Assembly (NCBI GenBank): GCA_038503035.1
Contig: JAVSML010024360.1
Span: 568,806-632,805, forward strand
DNA length: 64,000 bases
Source of the DNA: Crocodylus rhombifer
Lineage: Eukaryota; Chordata; Crocodylia; Crocodylidae
Direction: 5' to 3'
The position numbers were made by a program, and so were the translations under genes. A model generated the notes under the pieces. It did not search any database. It was given only the letters and a program-made list of their open reading frames with translations, and had not been told where the DNA came from. Positions 43,865 through 54,459 of this stretch are shown here, piece after piece (position 1 is the stretch's first letter; every line of letters begins with the position of its first letter).

Positions 43865-44499
43865 AGAGATTTCAAACAGAAATTCATAGTGTTAAAAACA
43901 TTTTGTGCTCTGGAGATCTTTCTGAGTTCTCTGCAACAGAAGACTTGCTGCATTTTTCTGTAATGAAAAATGAATGAAAACTATGAGCTGGCATTTTCTG
44001 AGGGGTGCCTCGAGTATGTTGGAGGTGTTGAGTCTAAAAAGTTGGGAATCTTATGCAGCACTGTGCTCTGTAAAAACTCATTGCAAGGTCTGGCTGTATG
44101 CAGTTTGTTAGGGCCCCAGCCTGAAGACTCCTCTGAGTGAACTCTTGCACCTGTGTAATACCCTGTTTGCTCTGGCTTTTCCTTTCCACCAAGACCCTTC
44201 TAAACACCACTGGGGGAGCAGAAGAACATCTACCTTTTTTGAAAGAATAATCCATCCCATACTAGTTAAAGGACAATCAGTCAGAAAGTGCACTTGAAAA
44301 TTCAGTCAGTAATTAAAAAAAAATCAATGCAATGCCTATTTCCTTCTAAAGGTGCCAGCTGTGCCATCTCATTGTATCAGATTCTGATGGTTGGAGATGT
44401 CTTACTTTTCCAATGCAGCAATATAATTCTATGTTACTAATAAGGCCCTCCATAAGAATGCTATTTGGCAAGGATTCCTTGGTGGTATACCCAAGAACA
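43865..44499. other. Nothing recognised
   Basis: AT-rich spacer. The minus-strand frames at 44034-44293 have no motif. Confidence 0.4.
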
Positions 44500-44501
44500 T
44501 A

Positions 44502-44902
44502 CAATAGACTCCTGATTTATGCGATTCCAACTTAGGCGTGTCTTGCATTTACGCAATTTTTTTATTAGGGTCCGGACTGGAAAATGCCCCTTGAGATGTG
44601 TGTCATTTGCATATATACGCGAATGCTCGTGAATGGCTCACAAAATATGCAGGTGTAATCAAGTGGAGCTGTGCCGCCATTGTGGTAATGGCATCTCAAG
44701 ATGCATAGGTGAGACTCTAGATGCACCTCCTAAAGGCATTTCCACCAAGAAAAGGGGGAAAAAAAGCTATGACGAAGGTATGTCTGGGATATGCAACCTG
44801 TCACTATTATTTCCTATGGGGAAAGTCATCCTGACTTACGTGAATTTAACTTACATGAAATTCCCTCAGAAAGCAATACTTGCGTAAATCGGGGGTCTAC
44901 TG
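44502..44902. mobile_element. Tigger/pogo-like MITE with TA target duplication
   Basis: The ends CAATAGACTCCTGATTTATG and (reverse complement) CAGTAGACCCCCGATTTACG agree at most positions and are flanked by TA on both sides (44500-44501, 44903-44904). Subterminal blocks repeat the theme (TTACGCAA; TTACGTGAATTTAACTTACA). TA duplications with ends of this type mark pogo/Tigger-derived elements. It is 401 bp with no usable transposase frame. The 84-codon frame at 44633-44887 merely spans its right half. Confidence 0.75.
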
Positions 44903-44904
44903 TA

Positions 44905-45599
44905 CACATTTGCCCATGTTATCAGTGCTGTGTGCCATGCTAACTCTAGATGGAACTTCTTTCCAGAACGAATTGATAATAGGGCATGACCAAAATATGT
45001 GGCCAAGTTTACCTGCAGTGCATCATATCTTCAACATGTATCTGCTGGCAGTATATTTCATTTTTTAAGTTTAAAGGGAGCCCAGTGCAGATGAAAAATG
45101 ATCTTTTGTTGTGTAAGCTCAATTGTCAGTGTCTGAATATTGTAAATTGTTGATTTCCACTGGGACTTTCTAATCCTTTTGTGTGTGTTGCTTTACTATA
45201 TTTGTTTAGAAAGATGCATCAAAAGGTTTTGTCCTCTGGGTGGTTCATATTTCTCATACTATTGTCAGACACTCTTACATCTGGCATTGCTTACTATGTG
45301 GAGTCTTAATTTTTGGAGACACTGTGTGTCCAGATTCCGTATGCACAGCAGATGTCTTTCAAATGGATGCAATCTGTGTATTTGCATAGTTCTAATGGTA
45401 CACTTGGTGGCAGGCTGCATGTATTTCCCCTGAACAAAAAGAAGAAAACACTCGGGATTTAGCACAGGCTTATCTCCATTTTTGTTGGACCCAGGTATAA
45501 TAATAACATAGGACATTGACCAAATGGGGGCGGGTGGGGGGAGAGCAGGGAACACGTGCTTTACCAGAAGCATGTTACTTCGACCCGGCTCCACAGTGT
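44905..45599. other. Nothing recognised
   Basis: AT-rich spacer. Frames at 45179-45594 on both strands have no motif. Confidence 0.4.
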
Positions 45600-45714
45600 C
45601 TGTATAGATCAGGTGCTTCAGTGGGGCTTTTTGGCACTTTTATCTAATAGCTGATTCAATCAGCTGTTAGATAGAAGTGCCAAAAAGCCCCACCAAAGCT
45701 CCCAATCTATACAG
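45600..45714. mobile_element. Palindromic mini-MITE
   Basis: A near-perfect 115-bp palindrome centred at about 45657 (GATTCAATC). The left arm CTGTATAGATCAGG..TGGGGCTTTTTGGCAC is mirrored by GTGCCAAAAAGCCCCACC..CCTAATCTATACAG-like sequence on the right. It lies between a CpG-containing spacer and ordinary AT-rich DNA. Such fold-backs are typical of MITEs reduced to their inverted repeats. The inner ~50 bp of each arm differ at only a few positions. No flanking duplication was assigned. Confidence 0.65.
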
Positions 45715-46095
45715 CTGTTGAGAAAGCCAGGTCCTAATAGTGCTAACACTATACCTCTTTTCGGCATGCACTGGGCTCAGCGCAGGGGCACATAAAGCTT
45801 AAAGCACCAGGTTTGGGGGTTTTTTCCTTCCCACATCTGCAAGCAGCCATAATCCACTCTAGAGTCATAATAGCTGTTTTAGTCTTAAAGTGGCATGGAC
45901 TGTGGGGCTTTTTGCCTTCCTCTGTAGTGATGGCAGGATCTCTTCACCATAAATTAACAGTCTTCACAGCAGCAGAATGTTGGCTGCTGTCACCCCCCTT
46001 CTTTTCGTGGGGTAGGTTAGGGTTTTATGTCTGATATTGTTAGGGTTGACTGTGTAGTTTTGCTAAAAAGTGAGTGGATTTGTACACAATGTTTC
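45715..46095. other. Nothing recognised
   Basis: Spacer between the palindrome and the CR1 fragment. A 73-codon frame at 45813-46034 has no motif. Confidence 0.4.
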
Positions 46096-46099
46096 AGTT

Positions 46100-46187
46100 A
46101 GAGATGATCCTACCTCAGGCAGGGGCTTGGATTAGGTGATCTATAGATTCCCTTCCAGCCCTGCTTCTCTAGGGTTCTGTGATTTTT
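46100..46187 (+). mobile_element. CR1 LINE 3' UTR fragment
   Basis: CAGGGGCTTGGATTAGGTGA, then CCCTTCCAGCCCTGCTTCTC and TTCTGTGATT, follow the familiar CR1 3' end (GGTTGGACTAGATGACC...CCCTTCCAGCCC...TTCTATGATTCTATG). It is severely 5'-truncated, under 100 bp. A T run follows. Confidence 0.7.
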
Positions 46188-46199
46188 TTTTTTTTTTAA

Positions 46200-46350
46200 G
46201 TTAAGTGGAGGCAGGGCAGGGTGGCATCTTAGACCAACTAACTAGATATTTTTCTAGATTTTGGATATTTCATAGCAGCTGATAAAGCAAGCTGTAGCTT
46301 ATGAAAGCCTCTCTGAATGAGTTAGTCTATACCCTGACCTGCCTTCCATA
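46200..46350 (-). repeat. Dispersed repeat containing the 'agctgtagcttatgaaag' motif
   Basis: GCAGGGTGGCATCTTAGACCAACTAAC and AAGCTGTAGCTTATGAAAGC (given here as separate blocks) match a sequence common in reptile genomes in which GCTGTAGCTCACGAAAGCTT is followed by TTAGTCTTTAAGGTGCCAC. Here the order is disturbed. I am not certain of the family name. Confidence 0.4.
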
Positions 46351-46361
46351 ATCCATTATAG

Positions 46362-47934
46362 CAGAGGGAAGCAATGATTTTGGCTGGAGTTAACATGTTT
46401 TGCTGAGCTGTCGAGAGCCAAAAGGGTGGTCCCACCCCTTGACAAGTGCCCTGCCCCATGGTCACCATCTTGGGACCAGAAGTCCCACCCCTAACCCCTG
46501 GCCTTTGCCACCAAAAATACTCCTTTTGGGAAGGGGGTTCTCCATCTTGGAACTGGGGGAAAAAACAAATTGCATACTAAAAATCAAACATCCACAATAA
46601 TCTTTTTATTTTTTTTAAATGTGTGTGTGTGTGTGTTTGGATTTTGCGTGTGTGTATAGAGGTGACTGCATAATAGCTCGTAATGAAGTCTTATTCTTGT
46701 ATACTGTGGGTGTGGGTAGGTGTGGGGATTTGTGGGAGGCATGTGGGTAGGTGTGGGTGGAGATGGGGTTTGTGGGAGTGCTGTGTGTGTGTAAGTGGAG
46801 TGTGGGGGTATGTGTAGATGTGGGTGAGTATGGGGGTTTGTGAGGATATGTGGGTGTGGAGGATGTGTGTATGGGTGCATGTGTGGCTAGGTGTGTGCGT
46901 GTAGCAATGAGTGTGGCTCTGCCCCAATTCAAGCCCCACCCTGCAGTGTTGTGTGGAGTATGTGATTGTGGGGTATGTGGGGGAGGGTTGGAGGTTATAG
47001 TGGGGTGTGCATGGAAGACTTCCCACCTCCCCCATGCATGTCCCCTGGGCTGGTCAGCACCCACCCCCACCCCACAATAGCCCAGAGTCCTCATGCCCTG
47101 CAGCACCTCCCTGTCATCACCAACAGTATGCAGCCCCAGCCTACCCCATGCCTGCTTTGCAACGTCTGGCCATGGCTCATCCTGTGGCCCCCCGGGCATG
47201 TGGCAGCTCCATGGCTGGACTGCCTTTCTAGGCAGCCCAGAGGGCGGCACCTCCTCTGGCTGCCACCACTGCTGGCCCCAGCTTCATGGTAGCAGTGAGG
47301 AAGGACCCACATGTGCTGCCCCAACCTGCACCTGCTCCAGACTTGCCTATCCAGGCTGAGCAGCAGCACCAGCAGCAGTACAGAAACTGCTAGGCAGAAA
47401 CTGTTGCTCAGCATGAGGGAAAAGCAGCCCTTTCCCTCTGTTGTTGCTGGGCAGAACCTGCACTGCATCAGGCTGCGTCATCGCCACTGCCATCACCACT
47501 GTACCTGGGCTGCTCAGCAGGGCAGCAGTGGCAAGGAAGCCCAGTGCGGGATCTGGGCAGCTGCAGCAGCAGCAAGAGGGAAGGACCTCACTTTTTTTAT
47601 CCCTGCGCTGAGCAATAGTTTCTGCCTGGCAGCCACTGCCACTGTTTAGCCTTGGCAGGCAAGTCCAGAACAGGTGCCAGGTCAGGGCTGTACACGCAGG
47701 TCCTTGCCAGTACCACAGGGCTGAGGCCAGCAGTAGCAGCAGCCAGAAGGAGCTGCCGCTGCCTAGAAGGGCTCTCCAGCTGCAGAGCTGCCCCACACTC
47801 GCTGTGTGTTTGGGGGTGGACTGCCATGGCCATGTGGTGCCTGGGCCAGGTGGGATAGAGGGACCCGTCATGGGCCAGACAAAGCCCCTCTGTAGGCTGG
47901 ATCCAGCCCACATGTTGTGTTTTGCCCACCCCTG
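46362..47934. mobile_element. Large hAT-like element with TG minisatellite and GC-rich fold-back core
   Basis: The right end, reverse-complemented, is CAGGGGTGGGCAAAACAC, a classic hAT-type terminus. The left end CAGAGGGAAGCAATGATTTT is a plausible degenerate partner. Flanks CATTATAG (46354-46361) and CATCACTG (47935-47942) share five of eight bases. The interior contains a TG-rich minisatellite (46618-46920). A GC-rich core has CTAGGCAGAAACTGTTGCTC (about 47389) mirrored by GAGCAATAGTTTCTGCCTGG (about 47610). CAGCAG-rich stretches give overlapping artefact frames. The left boundary is the least certain part. Confidence 0.5.
46618..46920 (+). repeat. GT microsatellite grading into a GTGGG-rich minisatellite
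   Basis: A pure GT run (46619-46637) leads into ~280 bp of variants of TGTGGGTRGGTGTGGGG with an irregular period. The G-rich strand is the plus strand. Frames of 98-211 codons on the minus strand consist of HTHPHT-like repeats and are not genes. Confidence 0.8.
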
Positions 47935-48079
47935 CATCACTGGAAAGGAATGATTGAAGCTCTAGCCCTATACATGAGTAGGTTGCTGTGTTGCACAGAA
48001 GTGAAATCAAAGGGACTTTGTGTAGGCCTGGCATGCTACCCCATAGCTGAAGTACTCTGTAGCATTGTACTAAAATGGA

Positions 48080-48520
48080 AGTAAGACTAAAGAGAATTAT
48101 TTGAAATCTGGAAAACCACAGTGAGAGACTTAAGATGCTCAGTCTATCTAGCTGATCAAGCAAAGGCTAAGAGGTGACTTAACTAAATTCTGCCCTGGCT
48201 AAATGGAGAGATTTCTGATGGAAGATGGCTTTTAAAGATAGCAGACAAAGGCAGGAAACTGAAGCAATACAAATTCAGGCATGAAATAAGGTGCATACTT
48301 ACCTATTGGAACAACTTATAAAGGGGTCCAATGGATGCTTTCTCTCTTTGTTTTTAAATCAAGTTTGGATATGTTTCTAGAAGAGATACTATAGCTAACA
48401 TGGATGTTACAGGCTTAATCTATTACAGTGTGAAATCTTATAGCTGTGGCTACACAGAAAGCCAGGAGAGACCTGGGGTGATTGGAGATTGTTTCTTCTA
48501 GCTTTAAATCTATGAATTAC
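48080..48520 (+). pseudogene. Old CR1-type LINE 3' end (ORF2 C-terminus and 3' UTR)
   Basis: Block order matches the 3' part of an old CR1/L3-like family. It starts with a GAGAGACTTAAGATGCTCAG (R-L-R) region and TCAAGCAAAGGCTAAGAGGTG. Next come GAAATAAGGTGCATACTTAC..TATTGGAACAACTTAT and AATCAAGTTTGGATATGTTT. The end is GATTGGAGATTGTTTC..CTTTAAATCTATGAATTAC. Stops and frameshifts break the coding part. An A run (48521-48531) follows. Orientation is opposite to the split CR1 pair. Confidence 0.7.
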
Positions 48521-48630
48521 AAAAAAAAAAAGTCAGGTCTGGGGCTTGCTTTGAAAGAGAAAGCCTGTATGTGTAAACTTGTTATAAATACTTATGCTGG
48601 AGAGAGATAATGTAGCAGGAGTATACAGAC

Positions 48631-48646
48631 ATATATATATATATAT
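48631..48646. repeat. (AT)n microsatellite
   Basis: Sixteen bases of uninterrupted AT alternation. Confidence 0.85.
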
Positions 48647-48670
48647 TTGTGTGAAGGTGTATATGTAGAT

Positions 48671-49152
48671 TGCAGCAGGTGGCTGGCTCACCTGTCTCAG
48701 TCAGGCTCAAATCAGTCCTTGACCCTTTCAATCTGGTCCCCAGTAACACAGTCTTTCTCTGGGCTCACAACCACAGGCTTTAATGCCCTGGGTTCGTCTG
48801 CTTTTTAGGACTCAGCCAAAAGCAAAACCAGTCCAAAAGAACACACTCTTAGTGGTCCCAGTAACATAGGCTTCAGCCCCAGGGTTAATCTGTGCCATGG
48901 GGTTCAGTTGCAAATATCAAACTATCCAAAATTAAATGCCCAGTATGAGTTATTTCTCACCCTGTAGTCTTCCTTCAAAGAGTCCTCCCTCTCCATCTAG
49001 CTCCTCTCCTTACTTCCTTTTTCTGTTCCTTTATTTCCACTCAGCCAGTCACTTCCCCTCTTGCTAATTACCTGCTGGCTGAGGCCCTTTATGCAGCTGG
49101 CTTGTTGACAGATGGCTAATTAATCCAGGCTGCCAGTCTGAAGCCTGTTACA
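48671..49152 (-). mobile_element. Solo LTR on the minus strand
   Basis: Read on the minus strand, the segment begins TGTAACAGGCTTCAGACTGG and ends CCACCTGCTGCA, i.e. TG...CA. Flanks TAGAT (48666-48670) and AAGAT (49153-49157) match at four of five bases. Promoter and polyadenylation signals appear in LTR order on the minus strand: CATAAAG (complement of 49087-49093) followed about 50 bases later by AATAAA (complement of 49030-49035). At 482 bp with no adjacent retroviral interior, it is a solo LTR. Its lack of CpG suggests greater age than the LTR at 13165. Confidence 0.65.
49030..49035 (-). promoter_or_regulatory. Polyadenylation signal AATAAA in the solo LTR
   Basis: Exact AATAAA on the minus strand, ~52-58 bp downstream of a TATA-like CATAAAG, as in compact LTRs. 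Confidence 0.5.
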
Positions 49153-49157
49153 AAGAT

Positions 49158-50470
49158 ATATATGCATATGCCCTGCTCATCATCTTCCACAAGGCTGCAA
49201 AAACTGATATAGACTACCTGGGGGATGGGAAAGAACAGAAGAACCTCTTCATCTTTTCAAAACAACTTCATATTCAAAGTAAACAAATAGCTGGGATTTT
49301 GGGGTGTTTTCATATAAGGATCTTTGAATCAAAGTTAAGGGCTTTTTTTTAATGACCATTGAACTCAATGGCAAGCCTCCTATTCACTTCAGTGGGCTTT
49401 GGATCAAGGCCCAGATCAGCAGTGGCTGACTCTTGCAATGCTCTGACAGCTGCTTGTGAAATTAGTTGGAAGTCTCAGATCATTACATAGCAGACTTGTT
49501 TTTTTGGTGTAGATACCACTCCACTTGGCACTTTTGTAGGCAATGACAGTGGGAGGCCAAAAGCCCTGCAGATTTGAAAGTTAATTACCCTCTCACTCCA
49601 TACCTCTAGAGGGATTTGTTAAGGTAGGGAACCTGTATAGTGACCTCAGAAAACTGCATTGTCAAGGTCACTGCTTTTATCTAGTCTAAAAGGTCACTGG
49701 CAGAAGTGAAATTTGTCATGCTATTGGTGCCCTGAAAGTGCTCTACAGCTGTGCTCTGACACAAGTGTATGCCCAATTGCATGACAAATTAATCCTTATA
49801 TAATGAGGATTCAAGTTGAAAGCACTCCAAAGTGGAGCACCTTCATTAACTTCTGTTAGTCCCTGCACACAATCAGAGCTGGGCTAATGCAGCTCAGCTC
49901 CACCTCCAGTACTGTCTGCAGGATAGGAGGGGGACAAGGGATGGGAGAGAGCTCTAGACTAGGGTTTGCCTAGCCTGAGCTGAAGGTGGGGTGGATTGGA
50001 GCCCACCCCACAACCTAGCCCTTTCCCATGCAGCTCAGGCTGCGCAAACACCAGCCCAGAGCTTCCTCCTCGCCATTCTGCAGACAGCTCTGGAGCTGGG
50101 AGGGGTGGAATGGACCTAGGGGAAAGAAGCTGTAGACAGGCAGCCTCTCTCTGTTGCATTGTCTCTAAAGAGGATCTGGATTCTTCCCATGTGGTTCTCC
50201 TCCCTCCCCAGTCAAACAGCAAATGTCTGTTGTGTGGGTTACTCTAACTCATGACACTTTCTGTAAAGCACCATGAGTTACAGCAGGGAGCTGCATATCT
50301 CAGCACTGAAAGGTTTTGGGTTGCTGAGCTGTTAGTATCTAATTTCCAGAGCACTAGAATTCAGTTCTAAAGGGCTTTCAAGCCTGTGGGCACTATAAAG
50401 CCACATTTAGACAATTAAAGGAGCTTCTTGTTTTTTAGCGTGGGTGAGCCCCCACAGGCTTTAACCAGAA
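49158..50470. other. No gene; ancient repeat traces
   Basis: 49325-49405 (GAATCAAAGTTAAGGGC..CTTCAGTGGGCTTTGGATCA) is an old dispersed-repeat type seen also near 29660-29720. Otherwise unique-looking. Confidence 0.4.
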
Positions 50471-50475
50471 TCTTT

Positions 50476-50690
50476 GGGCACCTATACACAAGTGTGGAGG
50501 CTGCTCAGATGTGCTGGATTAATGAAGTCTGCTGGAGTGTGGCAGTTACCACACTCCAGCAGCTCCCTGCATCTCCTGTATCAGCATCCCCACAGTTAAA
50601 AGTAGCAGCAGGGGTGCTTGAACTAAAGCTTGTCAAACAGGGACACTGATACAGGAGATGTATTGCAGCTTTAATTGGAGGAATTTTAAC
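50476..50690. mobile_element. Palindromic MITE copy related to 8812-9144
   Basis: Starts GGGCACCTATACACAAGTG. It contains CTGCTGGAGTGTGGCAGTTA / CACACTCCAGCAG, GCAGCAGGGGTGCTTGAACT and AAAGCTTGTCAAACAGGGAC, blocks shared with 8812-9144. The right end is eroded. Non-coding. Confidence 0.5.
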
Positions 50691-50699
50691 TGAATAACT

Positions 50700-53630
50700 T
50701 AACATTAGGTAAAAGCAAAGCTATACCATAGGTTTCTGTATTACTATGTAGATGTATAGCAATGATGTAAGAAGACGTTTGCATCAGTGACTTGCACCAT
50801 GGAAGTTAATGAAACCTGGCAAGTCTACAGAACATTCTCTGCCTCTGTAGTACATATATGGGGTTCATCTATCTTGTGGCATTGATTATCCTTCAATAAA
50901 ATAATATAAAACTTTATTGTAATGCTCCATTGTAATGCGACATATGGTGAAACTTTCAGTCAGTACATTTTGACCACTGATGTATTCCAAATACCCACAT
51001 ATATGGTGTACTGAGTGTTCTTCATTTTGTCGGAGTCTTGATTTTAAGAAAGAGAGCAAACAATCCAAGAAACCCCACAGAGCCAAAATATGGGATAGTA
51101 GAGCAGGTTTTTTTTAATACATCTAACCATTTGGTGTCACTCTTCACCCTGTTAGATTCTGGCTCAGACCTCTTATAAAACATCAGCAGAACACTTCTAT
51201 TAAGAAAGTTGTCAAATTTAGGAATGTTCAACCACATATGAAGAAACTAAATCATTTTCTTTGAGTGCATGGTGTTGAGTAGGATTACTTTAATTCTCCA
51301 GTAATGTGAATTAGGAAATGGCAGTGTAGCAGGCCTTCAATTTGACATCTAAGATTTGTAACAGCTGACACTACAACACTTCTGTTGTGCTATTCAGCCT
51401 AGTTTCCATACAAATCTATAATGGTGTTGCAACCGAAAATTGGAGTATGCTATCTGATATTTTAGGGGGGGAAGTGTTTTGTCTTTATCCAGTAGGCATC
51501 TTTATGTGAGATTGTTTAATTAATTAATCAACTGCGCAGTTAATTATTTAACTGTATAGTAAACATCTTGGTGTCTACACATGCCCCTATTGGGGTGCAC
51601 AGAATGCTACATTTGTTTTCATTGTTTGCATCTCTAAACAAATATTGATGACAAAATTTACTTGGTACAACAATTTTTAGTAAAGCTTGAGAACATAACT
51701 AAGTATAGAAATCATCCTGAAGTACTAAAGGAAAACAAAAGTTAAATGAGCAATAAGCAATAAGTTTTGCATTGTTGACATAAAAGGAATATCACTTCAT
51801 AAAAGAACATATGCTATCACTATATAACTCTGTTATTCATAGCTGGATAATGTCAAATTGGAGAAAAAGGTCTTTATCATAATTGTATTTGCTTTTTGAA
51901 ATTCCCAATCTATTACTCTCTGCATATAAAAACAAAATATTTGCATTATCAGAATAATAGAAAACATGTTTCTGAGTTTTAAGTACAATTTAGGTGAATA
52001 ACATGGATATCACAAAGATGGAAAACTCTGGTTTTTTACTTGGTTATTTAATAGGATATTTGCTAGCAAGCTTATAGTATTTCCCTAATTAGCAAGCATG
52101 ATTTTGTTTTCTCTCATGTGTTCTAAAAACTTAACGCTAGGCATTATCCTCATATTTAAAAGGCTAGGAACAGTTGTTGCATTTGTTCCTGGACAAGTTG
52201 TGCCTACATTTTGTTCTGGGACAGAAATATCCCAGGATTGGCATATACACACATCACCCTTCTAGTCAGGGTTAGTGAGCAGCTGAATGCACAGCTGCTT
52301 CTCTGCCCTCGATTCAATGAAGTAATCCTGGATAACCATTCAGGCACATGTTGTGATGTCCCAGGATAAACTGTTAGTTCATGGGATAAGAAATTACAAA
52401 TATGATGCTTGTATGTAGCTAAAAGGCTTATAGATTGTCTGTATACAACCCATGTGGAAAGTGCCTTTTAGGGAGGATGGTAAAACCTTTCTGACAAACA
52501 TGAGGTATGCGTGCTGTTTCCTGGTGCTTTCCAGCTGCCATTTTATGATCCAGAGGAGAGGTGCCTGAACCAGACTGCAAGATACGAACCTCTGATCTTT
52601 GTAGGAGTTTTGAGTTGGGTCAGAATTCAGATTGCAATGTAATGAAACCAAAGGATGGATTTTTCAAGAGCTAAGAACCCAAAATTGAGGCCAGATTTTC
52701 AAAAGAATCCTGCTCCTAGTTAAGCAGCTAAATAGAGGCCAGATTTTCAAAAGAAGTCAGCATCCAGCAGCTTCCTTGCAGCACTTCTAAGCAGACAGCA
52801 ATATGTTGAACACTTGGAGCCAGATTTTGAAAAGGTTATGCTGTGAGGTTTTGATTATTCTTCACAAGGAGGTTACCATTATCCTCCTCTGTACCTTTGG
52901 AAGCATTATTGCAATGTGGTAAGTGGATGCTTGTGACATCTGAAAACAGGTAGGTGATAGTACTCCTTGCCCTATGGAGTGTCACCCTGGTAATAACAGG
53001 AAAATGTCTTTTAGATATACAGCTTATCTAATAAAGATGTTATAGAGTGGGATGTCATCACATTGCTATGTACTAGTTTCAGCCAAAGCCCAGCCTCACT
53101 CCTGCCTTCCGGCAGGAAGAGATCAAAGACAGAAAATCCTGCAAAAATGAGACGCTAGTACAATCCTTAAGGAAGGAAATCAAAATGAAATAGCAGGAAA
53201 GCAAAATACAGTCGAGGAATGAGGGGATGGCTGAGAAAATATCAAAACAAATTTCAGTAATAAATGTAAGGGAAGGAGGAAATGCATGGAAAAACCTGCA
53301 GATGCATGTTAAGCTTCATTGTTCTGTGCATCCAGTGAAAAGGAGAAAAGCATATGGAAAATAGTCCAGAAAACTGTGGAAGAGTGGACAAAACTGAACT
53401 GAAATAGGTGCAGGAATATGATTAAGTGACAGTTTGGAATGTAATAAAGTCAAAGGAAAAAATTGAGAGAGAATTTTAAAGAAATGCAAATGCAGTATTT
53501 CAGGCAGGAGCTGGAAAAATAAAAAGGGGATTCCCAAGAGGAGGAGGGGTCACAGATTATCCTTTCCAAATCAAGAAATGCATCAGAGGGTGTGCTTCGG
53601 TGAGGCCTAGTACACAACTCTCAGGCTTGC
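50700..53630. other. Long AT-rich spacer without a gene
   Basis: A MITE end (GTAAACATCTTGGTGTCTAC, then ACATGCCCC) lies at 51560-51590. Three copies of GCCAGATTTTCAAAAG/GCCAGATTTTGAAAAG (about 52691, 52738 and 52821) mark an ancient dispersed repeat. Nothing else is recognised. Open frames are short. Confidence 0.5.
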
Positions 53631-53638
53631 CAGGGACA

Positions 53639-54076
53639 AAGCACATCTACACAAGATGTTAACTATGTGGTTGAATAAATAGCTACACAGTAAATGTCTA
53701 CATGTCTACATATGTTCCCCGATTAGGCTGGAGTAAACTAATTTACTCAGCAGCAGGATAGTAAAAAACTCTGCACCACTGCACGTGTAGATGCTGTCCA
53801 GGTGGCTGGGGCACAAGGGTGCTTCAGTGCTGGGGCTGCCTGCCAGCTAGCCCCACACTGAAGCTCCCTCATGCCCCAGCCAGCCCCTCCTGCAGCAGGC
53901 TGAGCTGGGGGAAGCAGGCCCAGGTGGGCAGGCTGCTCCACCCTGGCTCCACCTGCTATGACTGAATACATTTCAGAGCTTATTGCTTTGGAGATAATTG
54001 CTCCTGGGCACATCTTTAAATGGCAGTAAGGTCCACAGTTTGTTCAGGTGCCATAATTGCATGTGTAGATGCACCC
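53639..54076. mobile_element. Harbinger-like MITE with ACA target duplication
   Basis: The ends AAGCACATCTACACAAGATG and (reverse complement) GGGTGCATCTACACATGCAA are inverted. Flanks ACA (53636-53638) and ACA (54077-54079) are identical. The interior has further TGTCTACAT and GCACGTGTAGATGC motifs near 53690-53710 and 53781-53795, suggesting nested or composite MITE ends, around a GC-rich segment. Non-coding. The 88-codon frame on the minus strand is incidental. Confidence 0.65.
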
Positions 54077-54253
54077 ACAGCGATCTTAAAAGTAATATTG
54101 GATGGCATCCCCATGACAAGTCCAGGCTTAGAGACTACAGATCAAGAGTGGGTAGACGGGGCTTATTTTTCACTACCAGCTGGCTGGAGTTAGGATGGAT
54201 GTATACCCTAGGACTACTCCAGAACTTCTGTGTGCTCTGTGATTTACCGGTAC

Positions 54254-54450
54254 TAATAAAAGTTATAATGTACAGATGTTCCCTAATTTAGAAGAGTTGG
54301 GAATTGGGAAATAGTTCCTCAGTTAGGTAGTAGCTAGTTAAGTGAGAAACGAGGGTCTGCAGAAGCTTGCCTACTGTTCCACAATAAAAGCTGTTGTTTA
54401 ACTATTCTCATTTATGCCTGACTGTCTTTACTGAACCCAGTCATTACCCC
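54254..54450 (+). mobile_element. LTR-like repeat fragment, uninterrupted paralogue of 56741-58010
   Basis: From ATAAAAGTTATAATG onward it aligns without gaps to the copy split by the element at 56780-57829. Shared blocks are CCTAATTTAGAAGAGTT, GGTAGTAGCTAGTTA, CTGCAGAAGCTTGC and CACAATAAAAGCTGTT. AATAAA lies at 54383-54388. The composition (short, AATAAA near the 3' part, C-rich end) suggests the end of an LTR. The 5' part diverges or is missing. Confidence 0.55.
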
Positions 54451-54459
54451 ATGCTGCCA

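Noticed and set aside
46615..47250. 211-codon minus-strand frame rich in His, Thr and Pro
   Set aside because: It is a translation of the GT/GTGGG minisatellite and adjoining GC-rich DNA, not a protein gene.
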